A stretch of DNA of 29,715 nucleotides from Bacteroidales bacterium (GTDB lineage: Bacteria > Bacteroidota > Bacteroidia > Bacteroidales > Muribaculaceae), in assembly GCA_004554255.1 (NCBI GenBank), contig SFNC01000012.1, positions 1-29,715 on the forward strand, given 5' to 3'. This document shows, one piece after another, positions 7,873 through 14,850 of this stretch (positions are counted from its first letter, which is position 1; every line of letters starts with the position of its first letter). The position numbers were made by a program, and so were the translations under genes. Under the pieces are notes generated by a model. That model was not told the origin of the DNA. It saw only the letters and a list, made by a program, of their open reading frames with translations, and ran no database searches.

Positions 7873-9057
7873 ATGAATCATATTGAAAAACAAAGGCCTC
7901 AGCGTCTGCTTGCCCTTGACATCCTGCGTGGTATCACCATTGCCGGAATGATTCTGGTAAACAATCCCGGCTCCTGGGGCAATATATATGCGCCGCTGGC
8001 GCATGCCTCGTGGAACGGCCTTACTCCTACAGACCTGGTGTTCCCGTTCTTCATGTTCATAATGGGAGTGTCAACATATTTCTCCTTGCGTAAATATGAC
8101 TTCAAGTTAAGCGCTTCCGCGTTCTGGAAGATACTTAAACGTACCATTGTCATATTTGCGATAGGTATAGCGATTGCCTGGCTTAGCCGTTTCCTGAGCC
8201 GGACACATTCGCCCGAATACACTATGTGGGAGGCGATTATGAATTTCGACGAGATTCGCATACTCGGCGTAATGCCACGCCTGGCGCTGTGTTATGGCAT
8301 CGGGTCAATTATGGCTCTGCTGATAAAACGCAGGTCGCTGCCGTGGGTAATCGGTGGCATGCTTGTTCTCTATGGAATAATCCTGCTTGCCGGAAATGGC
8401 TTTGATTTCGCTTCCCATAATGTGATTGCGCGTGTGGACCGTGCGGTCCTCGGCGAAGCCCACATGTACACATCGCATTTGGATGGTGTGGAACTTAAAT
8501 TCGACCCCGAAGGCTTGCTGTCCACTTTGCCCTCCATCGCGCACATGCTGATTGGTTTTATGTGCGGAGGCCTGATTCTTTCGGTAAAGGACAACAATCT
8601 GCGCATAAACAAACTGTTTATTGTAGGCACAATTCTTACTTTTGCCGGTTTCCTGCTGGATTTCGGTATGCCTATAAATAAAAAAGTATGGTCGCCCACA
8701 TTTGTACTCACCACTTGTGGACTGGCATCGTCTTTCCTCGCCCTGCTGATATGGATTCTGGACATCAAGGGTTATCGCAAATGGTGCGGTTTCTTCCGCG
8801 CTTTCGGTGTGAATCCCCTGTTCATGTACGTATTCGGTTCGGTTCTCAGTATAATTCTCTCCAACATCCGCGTCGCTTATGCCGCATCGGATTCAGGCGT
8901 AATTTCCGTAAAGGGATGGCTGTATAAGGCCGTATGGATGCCTGTCGCCGGCGGCGACGCCACTCTCGCCTCTCTGTTCTTCGCGTTAACTTTCGTCATC
9001 GCAGTCTGGTGCGTTGGCTATGTATTATACCGTAATAAAATCTATATTAAAATATGA
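7873..9057 (+). CDS. HGSNAT-like membrane acetyltransferase (DUF5009/COG4299, NagX-type)
   Basis: A 394-residue polytopic membrane protein. The N-terminal signature runs LALDILRGITIAGMILVNN, then HASWNGLTPTDLVFPFFMF; H44 corresponds to the conserved active-site His of human heparan-alpha-glucosaminide N-acetyltransferase. Several hydrophobic helices and a GVNPLFMYVFG segment follow, as in COG4299 proteins. The human enzyme carries acetyl groups from cytosolic acetyl-CoA across a membrane to terminal glucosamine. Bacterial relatives (NagX) are found in amino-sugar loci, and their reaction is less certain. Here it overlaps the kinase gene by four bases, so the two are translationally linked. 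A role in N-acetylating de-acetylated wall sugars before or during uptake is inference. Confidence 0.88.
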   Translation: MNHIEKQRPQRLLALDILRGITIAGMILVNNPGSWGNIYAPLAHASWNGLTPTDLVFPFFMFIMGVSTYFSLRKYDFKLSASAFWKILKRTIVIFAIGIAIAWLSRFLSRTHSPEYTMWEAIMNFDEIRILGVMPRLALCYGIGSIMALLIKRRSLPWVIGGMLVLYGIILLAGNGFDFASHNVIARVDRAVLGEAHMYTSHLDGVELKFDPEGLLSTLPSIAHMLIGFMCGGLILSVKDNNLRINKLFIVGTILTFAGFLLDFGMPINKKVWSPTFVLTTCGLASSFLALLIWILDIKGYRKWCGFFRAFGVNPLFMYVFGSVLSIILSNIRVAYAASDSGVISVKGWLYKAVWMPVAGGDATLASLFFALTFVIAVWCVGYVLYRNKIYIKI

Positions 9058-9893
9058 AACTTATAGCTGATTGTGGAAGCACCAAAATAGACTGGTGCCT
9101 CATTGAGAATGGAAAAGTAGTTAAGCAGGTATTCACCACCGGCATGAATGCCGTGATGCTCACCGAGGAAGAAATGGCACAGCGTATCGCTGCGGAACTT
9201 ATGCCCGAACTCGGCAGCGCCGACGGCATTGAGGCCGTACATTTCTATGGCGCTGGCTGTATCAGCCCCGAAGTGTGCGACAATGTTGCCAACGCAATAC
9301 GTAAAAGCATCCCCGCTCCGGTTATAAACGTGGCCACAGACCTGCTCGCCGCCGCTCGCGCACTGTGCGGACACGAGGCCGGCATCGCATGCATCATGGG
9401 CACCGGCTCTAACTCTTGCTACTATGACGGCGAGAAAATCTGCGACAATGTGTCGCCGCTCGGCTACATACTCGGCGATGAAGGCTCGGGTGCCGTTCTC
9501 GGTAAAATTCTCATTGGCGATGTCCTCAAAAACCAGTTGCCCGCAGACCTCTGCGAGAAATTCCTGAAACAGTACGACCTGGACCGCATGGCAATCATCC
9601 GTCGTGTCTATAAGGAACCGCAGGGCAACAGATTCCTCGCCTCGATAACTCCGTTCCTCATCCAGAACATCGACCGCCCCGAGGTGCATGCACTGGTGCT
9701 GAACTCGTTCAAGAGCTTCTTTATCCGCAACATTCAGCAATACCCCGGATATGACAAGCTTAAGGTAAACTTCATCGGTTCCATTGCTTACTATTATAAA
9801 GACGTGCTCACCGAGGCCGCAAACGCCTGCAACTGCACTGTAGGTACAATCATCAAAAGCCCCATGCAGGGCCTTATCGAATTCCACGCTTAA
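9054..9893 (+). CDS. murK: MurK-type N-acetylmuramic acid / GlcNAc kinase (BadF/BadG ATPase family)
   Basis: A 279-residue cytoplasmic kinase of the ASKHA fold. The phosphate-1 loop DCGSTKIDW is at 6-14, the second loop GTGSNSCYYDGEK at 116-128, and GDEGSGAVLG at 141-150. The family includes N-acetylglucosamine kinase and MurK, which phosphorylates MurNAc and GlcNAc at the 6-hydroxyl. Its position directly before murQ supports MurNAc as a substrate. The ATG shares the ATGA of the preceding stop codon. The 279-residue length is usual for the Bacteroidota form. GlcNAc kinase activity in addition is likely and cannot be separated by sequence. Confidence 0.88.
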   Translation: MKLIADCGSTKIDWCLIENGKVVKQVFTTGMNAVMLTEEEMAQRIAAELMPELGSADGIEAVHFYGAGCISPEVCDNVANAIRKSIPAPVINVATDLLAAARALCGHEAGIACIMGTGSNSCYYDGEKICDNVSPLGYILGDEGSGAVLGKILIGDVLKNQLPADLCEKFLKQYDLDRMAIIRRVYKEPQGNRFLASITPFLIQNIDRPEVHALVLNSFKSFFIRNIQQYPGYDKLKVNFIGSIAYYYKDVLTEAANACNCTVGTIIKSPMQGLIEFHA

Positions 9894-9916
9894 TCAATCA
9901 TTTATCATTATATAAA

Positions 9917-10738
9917 ATGGCATTTGTTAAAATATCAGAGCAGTCTTCGCTCTATAATGATCTTGAGAAAAAATCTGTCGGAGAAATACTTCGCGACATC
10001 AACAATGAGGATAAAAAAGTGGCTCTTGCTGTAGAAAAAGCCATTCCTCAGATAGAAAAACTGGTAAGCGAGATTGTCCCCCGCATGAAACGTGGCGGAC
10101 GTATCTTCTACATGGGTGCCGGTACTTCGGGACGTCTCGGTGTCCTTGACGCATCGGAGATTCCTCCCACATTCGGCATGGACCCCTCATGGGTTATCGG
10201 CCTTATCGCCGGTGGCGACATTGCATTGCGCAACCCGGTGGAGAATGCCGAGGACGACACCAATCAGGGCTGGAAGGACCTTGAGGAGTTCAATATCAAC
10301 GACAAGGATACCGTTATCGGTATCGCTGCCTCCGGAACAACACCTTATGTAATCGGTGCTATTGAAGAGGCCAAGAAGCACGGTATTCTCACCGCTGCCA
10401 TCACCTCTAATCCTGACGCCCCCGTGTCGCAGGTCGCCGACATTGCCATTGAGATGGTGGTAGGTCCGGAATATGTTACCGGCAGCTCACGCATGAAATC
10501 AGGTACCGGCCAGAAGATGATATGCAACATGATCACCACTACCGTCATGATTCAGATGGGTCGTGTAAAAGGAAACAAAATGGTGAACATGCAGCTCTCC
10601 AACGCCAAGCTCGTGGACCGTGGCACACGCATGGTTGTCGAGGAACTCGGCCTGCCGTACGACGAGGCTAAACGTCTGCTGCTCCTTCACGGTTCTGTGA
10701 AGAACGCCGTAGACGCATATCGTTCCGAAAACAAATAA
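9917..10738 (+). CDS. murQ: N-acetylmuramic acid 6-phosphate etherase
   Basis: A 273-residue SIS-domain protein. The signature MGAGTSGRLGVLDASE is at 66-81. E81 and E112 (in VENAEDD) align with the two catalytic glutamates of E. coli MurQ (E83 and E114). SGTTPYV and TGSSRMKSGTGQK are further family marks. MurQ cleaves the D-lactyl ether of MurNAc-6-P to give GlcNAc-6-P and D-lactate. It is somewhat shorter than the roughly 300-residue enterobacterial form because the C-terminal helical part is reduced. It lies 23 bases after the kinase gene and 4 bases before the SGNH gene. NagA and NagB, needed for the next steps, are not in the window. Confidence 0.96.
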   Translation: MAFVKISEQSSLYNDLEKKSVGEILRDINNEDKKVALAVEKAIPQIEKLVSEIVPRMKRGGRIFYMGAGTSGRLGVLDASEIPPTFGMDPSWVIGLIAGGDIALRNPVENAEDDTNQGWKDLEEFNINDKDTVIGIAASGTTPYVIGAIEEAKKHGILTAAITSNPDAPVSQVADIAIEMVVGPEYVTGSSRMKSGTGQKMICNMITTTVMIQMGRVKGNKMVNMQLSNAKLVDRGTRMVVEELGLPYDEAKRLLLLHGSVKNAVDAYRSENK

Positions 10739-10742
10739 TGAC

Positions 10743-11435
10743 ATGCGTAGAGTCTTTATAATGATAGCTGCCTTTATGGCAACTGTCTTTGCATCGGCGA
10801 TAACAAATCAGGAACTGGTAAAAATCCAGCAGCAGAAAAAGTACACCGAGCTGTGGGGACAGCGCGCAACGCTGTTCAACACTCTCGGTGTGGACTCTGC
10901 CTCCATTGTTATGTTTGGCAATTCGCTGACTCACGGAAACGAGTGGCATGAGTTGTTCGATGACCATAAGATTCTGAACCGTGGCATCAACGGTGATATA
11001 ATTGAAGGTCTCACAGACCGTCTGGACTGCGTGGTTAACGGACATCCCGCCAAAATTTTCCTGCTGATCGGCGCCAATGATGTCAGCCACGACCTCAGCG
11101 CCGACTCTATTGCCTCTGCCGCCGGAGACCTTATCCGTCTTATCCGCGAACGCACACCGCAGACGCGTCTGTATGTCCAGTCGCTGTTGCCGATAAACAA
11201 CAAGGACTACAAGCGCTACAAGGCGATGTTCGGCAAGGACCAGGTGATTCGCGATGTAAATAAACTGCTTAAGCCCGTTGCCGAGGCCAACGGCGCAACA
11301 TGGATAAATGTCCACGATTCTCTCACCGACGATGAGGGAAATTTGCGTGCCGACCTCACCAACGACGGTTTACATCTTCTCGGCCAGGGCTATATCATCT
11401 GGCGCGATATTCTTCTTCCGTATATTAAAGAATAG
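10743..11435 (+). CDS. Secreted SGNH/GDSL hydrolase (acetylesterase-like)
   Basis: A 230-residue protein with an N-terminal signal peptide (MRRVFIMIAAFMATVFASA). Block I is FGNSLTHG with Ser61, with Asn where GDSL has Asp. Block III is GANDVS with Asn112. Block V is DGLHL with D208 and H211. This is the sialate-O-acetylesterase-like branch of SGNH hydrolases. The substrate cannot be read from sequence. Its placement 4 bases after murQ and 2 bases before the patatin gene suggests removal of ester groups from wall sugars, for example O-acetyl on MurNAc, which would otherwise hinder glycan-cutting enzymes; that is inference. Confidence 0.88.
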   Translation: MRRVFIMIAAFMATVFASAITNQELVKIQQQKKYTELWGQRATLFNTLGVDSASIVMFGNSLTHGNEWHELFDDHKILNRGINGDIIEGLTDRLDCVVNGHPAKIFLLIGANDVSHDLSADSIASAAGDLIRLIRERTPQTRLYVQSLLPINNKDYKRYKAMFGKDQVIRDVNKLLKPVAEANGATWINVHDSLTDDEGNLRADLTNDGLHLLGQGYIIWRDILLPYIKE

Positions 11436-11437
11436 TA

Positions 11438-13771
11438 ATGAACGTTTTCCACCGTTTTTCTCTCTTAGTGGCCGCCATAATCATGGCGGCTGCTCCCATA
11501 TATGCCCGTATAGAACAAGCAGACAGTATTAAAAACCGGAGGCACCAGTCTGTGGGACTGGTGTTGAGCGGTGGCGGTGCAAAGGGTATTGCCCATGTGG
11601 GCGTGATTAAGGCGCTGGAAGACAACAATATACCCATTGATTACATTGCCGGTACATCAATGGGCGCAATCATAGGCGCATTGTACGCAATGGGTTTTAC
11701 GCCCGAGGAGATGATGAAACTGCTTAAGAGTCAGGAATTCGGCTATTGGAGCTCGGGGCAGATAAACCCTGCCTATGTGTACTACTTCAGCCGTGAGACA
11801 CCGACCCCCGCGCTGTTCCATGTGCCCATATCGGCAAAGAAAAACGCTCCGGCCGACTCGGTTCCCGCATCCATCATCAACCCTAACCCCATGAGCTTTG
11901 CGTTCATGGAACTTTTCTCGGCCTACAGCGCGCAATGCGGCAATGATTTCAATAAGCTTTTTGTGCCGTACCGTTGCGTGGCTTCGGATGTGGCGGCACA
12001 GCATAAAGTGGTGCATTCCGGAGGCCCGTTGGGCGAGAGTGTCCGCTCTTCCATGTCGTTCCCGATAGTGTTCCAGCCAATACGGATGGATGGTGCATAC
12101 CTTTATGACGGTGGTATCTTTGACAATTTCCCCGTTGATGTAATGACAGAGGATTTCGCCCCGGACATCATGCTCGGCGTGGATGTGAGCACACCCACCA
12201 CCGGGCCGCAGACATCGCTGTACGACCAGGTGGATAATCTGGTGACACGCCGGCAGTCATACGAAATTCCGCCTGAAAAGGGCATACGTATTCGCGTGGA
12301 CCTGCACAACTTCGGGCTGTTGGACTGGGGTAAGGCCCAGGCAATTTATACCATCGGATACAACCGGGCCATGGAAATGATGGACTCGATAAGCTCAAGG
12401 GTTACTACCCGCCGCTCAAAGGTGTCCGTGAGTACCGCAAGGGGAGCCTTCCGCTCTATGACGCCCTATCTGAGGTTTGACTCTGTGGAGGTCACCGGCG
12501 CTTCGGCTAAGCAGAACAGATATATTGCCAATATGTTCCGCCCAAGGCATGACTGCGATACTTTCGGCGTGGATGTTGCACGACCGGCTTATTATCGTGC
12601 AATGTCATCCGGACAGTTGTCCGAATTATACCCCACGGCGGTATATAATCCTGACAACGGACTGTTTAAGCTTAAACTGAAAGCGACGCCAAAACAGAAT
12701 TTTTCGCTTGGACTTGGCGGATATATCACCTCTTCCACGTCCAGCTATCTGTTTTTCAGTGCCGGTTACCGTACACTGTCTTTTTCGTCTATCAGCGCAA
12801 ACATAAACGCCTGGCTGGGACAGACTTTTATGGGCGGACAGCTTAACGCCCGTATAAATTTTGCTACGCCTATACCCTCGGCTCTGCACCTGACGGCAGT
12901 AGCTTCCAGGCAGAATTTCCATGAGACGGAACAACTGTTTTTCGAGGACAAAATACCGTCGTTTATCGTGAATCACGAGTACTATGCCATGCTTAAATAT
13001 ACTTGGGCGGCCGGACGCCGCGGACGTTTCCTTGTAGGTGGCGGATACGGACATATCCGCGATTCTTTCTTCCCGGATAATGCCGATGTCTCGTATAAGG
13101 CCGGACGTGATGCCACAAGCTATAACCTCGGTCAGGTTAGAGTGGGGTATGAAGGCAGTACATTGGACGACCGCTCGTTTCCCACCTCAGGCTCCTCTTA
13201 CTCATTTACCGGCATGGGTGTCCTCGGCAATATGAAGTTTGTCCCTGATTCGCCTCTGATGCCGGGATGGCGCGACAATGTTAAATGGGCTCAGTTCGAG
13301 TCGGTTACCCGAAACTATTTCAGCGGCGGACGTCACTTCAGTCTTGGACTGGAGACAGATGTGCTCCTGTCTACAAGAAAGCTTACAGACAGCTTTAACG
13401 CTTCGCTGGTGGCTGCTCCGGCATTCCACCCCTCCTCCCAGACTTATAACTGTTTTAATCCCTCGTTCCGCGCAAACAGCTTTGCCGCAATGTCCGTGGT
13501 GCCTATTTACAAGTATAACTCCAATATTTCCGCACGCCTGATTGCCAATTGCTTCTTGCCGATAAGGCCGATAAAGGAAAATGCCGACGGTTCGGCGAGA
13601 TACGGCGGCTGGTGTTCCACACCCAGGTTCTTCGGAGAGCTGGATGTCTGCTATTCGTTGCCTTTTGCAACACTGTCGGCGTATGCCAACTATTCCTCCG
13701 CCGGTACCCGCCCATGGAATTTCGGCATCGCGATAGGCGTATTTATTCTTCCTCAGAAATTCCTCCGCTGA
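11438..13771 (+). CDS. Patatin-like phospholipase fused to an outer-membrane beta-barrel (PlpD-like, type Vd)
   Basis: A 777-residue protein with a signal peptide (about residues 1-23). The patatin domain follows: SGGGAKG at 44-50 (oxyanion hole), GTSMG at 72-76 with nucleophile Ser74, and DGG with Asp224 as the second catalytic residue. Around 345-420 lies a small POTRA-like segment (RFDSVEVTGASAKQN). From about 430 to the end many short amphipathic strands with aromatic residues resemble a 16-strand BamA/Omp85 barrel, ending in FILPQKFLR. PlpD of Pseudomonas has the same order (type Vd secretion). The 777-residue length fits the Bacteroidota form. It is expected to act on phospholipids at or beyond the outer membrane. 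Its link to MurNAc salvage is not obvious. Confidence 0.9.
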   Translation: MNVFHRFSLLVAAIIMAAAPIYARIEQADSIKNRRHQSVGLVLSGGGAKGIAHVGVIKALEDNNIPIDYIAGTSMGAIIGALYAMGFTPEEMMKLLKSQEFGYWSSGQINPAYVYYFSRETPTPALFHVPISAKKNAPADSVPASIINPNPMSFAFMELFSAYSAQCGNDFNKLFVPYRCVASDVAAQHKVVHSGGPLGESVRSSMSFPIVFQPIRMDGAYLYDGGIFDNFPVDVMTEDFAPDIMLGVDVSTPTTGPQTSLYDQVDNLVTRRQSYEIPPEKGIRIRVDLHNFGLLDWGKAQAIYTIGYNRAMEMMDSISSRVTTRRSKVSVSTARGAFRSMTPYLRFDSVEVTGASAKQNRYIANMFRPRHDCDTFGVDVARPAYYRAMSSGQLSELYPTAVYNPDNGLFKLKLKATPKQNFSLGLGGYITSSTSSYLFFSAGYRTLSFSSISANINAWLGQTFMGGQLNARINFATPIPSALHLTAVASRQNFHETEQLFFEDKIPSFIVNHEYYAMLKYTWAAGRRGRFLVGGGYGHIRDSFFPDNADVSYKAGRDATSYNLGQVRVGYEGSTLDDRSFPTSGSSYSFTGMGVLGNMKFVPDSPLMPGWRDNVKWAQFESVTRNYFSGGRHFSLGLETDVLLSTRKLTDSFNASLVAAPAFHPSSQTYNCFNPSFRANSFAAMSVVPIYKYNSNISARLIANCFLPIRPIKENADGSARYGGWCSTPRFFGELDVCYSLPFATLSAYANYSSAGTRPWNFGIAIGVFILPQKFLR

Positions 13772-13775
13772 AAAA

Positions 13776-14810
13776 ATGAAACGTATAATTTCTTTCCTTG
13801 TCCTGACGATTGCTGTTTCGGCGATGCCGTCCGCGGCATGCACATCGCTGGTTGCTTCGGGTAAAGCGACAGCCGACGGCCGTCCTATGTTGTGGAAACA
13901 CCGCGACACCGGTGCTGCACATAATTACCTGGAGCGCATTCCGGCATCGGTTCCGGGTGAGTTTACTTATGTCGGCTTATTCAATCAGGGCGACACTCTG
14001 CATCGCGAGGCTTGGACGGGAATGAACGAGGTCGGATTCGCCATAATGAACACCGCATCTTATAATCTGGCGCCTGATACGGCAAAAGTAGCAGACCGCG
14101 AGGGCGTGGTAATGGCACTGGCTTTGCGTAAGTGCCGTACTGTTGCGGATTTTGCCAATATGCTGGATTCGCTGCCTCGCCCTATGGGGGTGCAGGCGAA
14201 CTTCGGAGTGATAGACGCCGCCGGGAATGCCGCGTATTTCGAGACATGGGACCACGGATACAAGCCGTATTACATTGGCGGTGAAGGTGAACCGACGGCT
14301 CTTGTCAGGACTAATTTCTCGGTCTCGGGCAATGACTCTACCGGTATGGGATACATACGCTATGACAACGCTCATTTTCTCCTTGACAGCGTTGTGGAGG
14401 CTTCGGTTCTTACCCCCGAGGATTGCATAGACCGTGCGTCGCGTTCATTCTATCACAGTCTTATAGGCTACGACGTGTTAAATGCTACCCCGAATGCCGC
14501 TTGGGCTGTTGACCAGGATTTTATTCCGCGATACACGTCCACCGCCTCAATAGTAATTGTGGGCGTTAAGGATGGAGAGAATCCCGATGGAACAATTATG
14601 CAAGCCCGCCTGGGTTATCCTCCTGTGGCAGAGAAATATACGGTGAAGGTAAACGATGTGCCGGCAGATCTGAGGCCGTTACTGCCCGGAGACCGTTGCC
14701 GCGCCTGTGCCGAATCTCAGGAGAGAAAGGCAAAAGCGTTCCCGATACGCCGCGGGTCGGGTAAGCGATATGTAGACCTTGACTACATCCGCTCCCTGCA
14801 GATACGTTAA
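13776..14810 (+). CDS. Secreted Ntn hydrolase, C45 / choloylglycine-hydrolase-like acyltransferase family
   Basis: A 344-residue protein. A signal peptide (FLVLTIAVSAMPSAA) ends directly before Cys22, followed by TSLVASGKATADGRPMLWKHRD, written here only as the family N-terminus. In Ntn amidases the catalytic nucleophile is the first residue of the mature chain, so signal-peptidase cleavage at Ala21-Cys22 would expose it. The lipobox is poor (Ser at -3), so lipidation is less likely. Further family marks are WTGMNEVGFAIMNT, GNAAYFETWDHGY and RTNFS. Members hydrolyse N-acyl bonds (isopenicillin N acyltransferase, carcinine hydrolase and bile-salt hydrolase groups). The substrate is unknown. 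It is the last gene of the run, 4 bases after the patatin gene. Confidence 0.82.
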   Translation: MKRIISFLVLTIAVSAMPSAACTSLVASGKATADGRPMLWKHRDTGAAHNYLERIPASVPGEFTYVGLFNQGDTLHREAWTGMNEVGFAIMNTASYNLAPDTAKVADREGVVMALALRKCRTVADFANMLDSLPRPMGVQANFGVIDAAGNAAYFETWDHGYKPYYIGGEGEPTALVRTNFSVSGNDSTGMGYIRYDNAHFLLDSVVEASVLTPEDCIDRASRSFYHSLIGYDVLNATPNAAWAVDQDFIPRYTSTASIVIVGVKDGENPDGTIMQARLGYPPVAEKYTVKVNDVPADLRPLLPGDRCRACAESQERKAKAFPIRRGSGKRYVDLDYIRSLQIR

Positions 14811-14850
14811 GACCCCGGTTAATATGGGGATCCGGGGTTAATTGGTCTTA
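14808..14850. terminator. Convergent hairpin between the salvage operon and the receptor gene
   Basis: Two overlapping inverted repeats: ACCCCGG (14812-14818) with CCGGGGT (14832-14838), and an outer TAAGACC (14808-14814) with GGTCTTA (14844-14850). The outer arms include the stop codons of both converging genes. There is no long T tract, but the position makes a two-way terminator likely. Confidence 0.55.

Noticed and set aside
9042..9887. A 281-codon minus-strand frame covering almost all of the kinase gene.
   Set aside because: It mirrors murK in reverse; the plus-strand frame has intact kinase motifs and operon spacing.
13202..13909. A 235-codon minus-strand frame spanning the patatin/Ntn-hydrolase junction.
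   Set aside because: It crosses two real genes and has no family features.
14808..14850. Possible fifth copy of the palindromic repeat, since it begins ttaagaccccg.
   Set aside because: Only the first 11 bases match; the core tgcgttaac is absent. It is better explained as a convergent hairpin.
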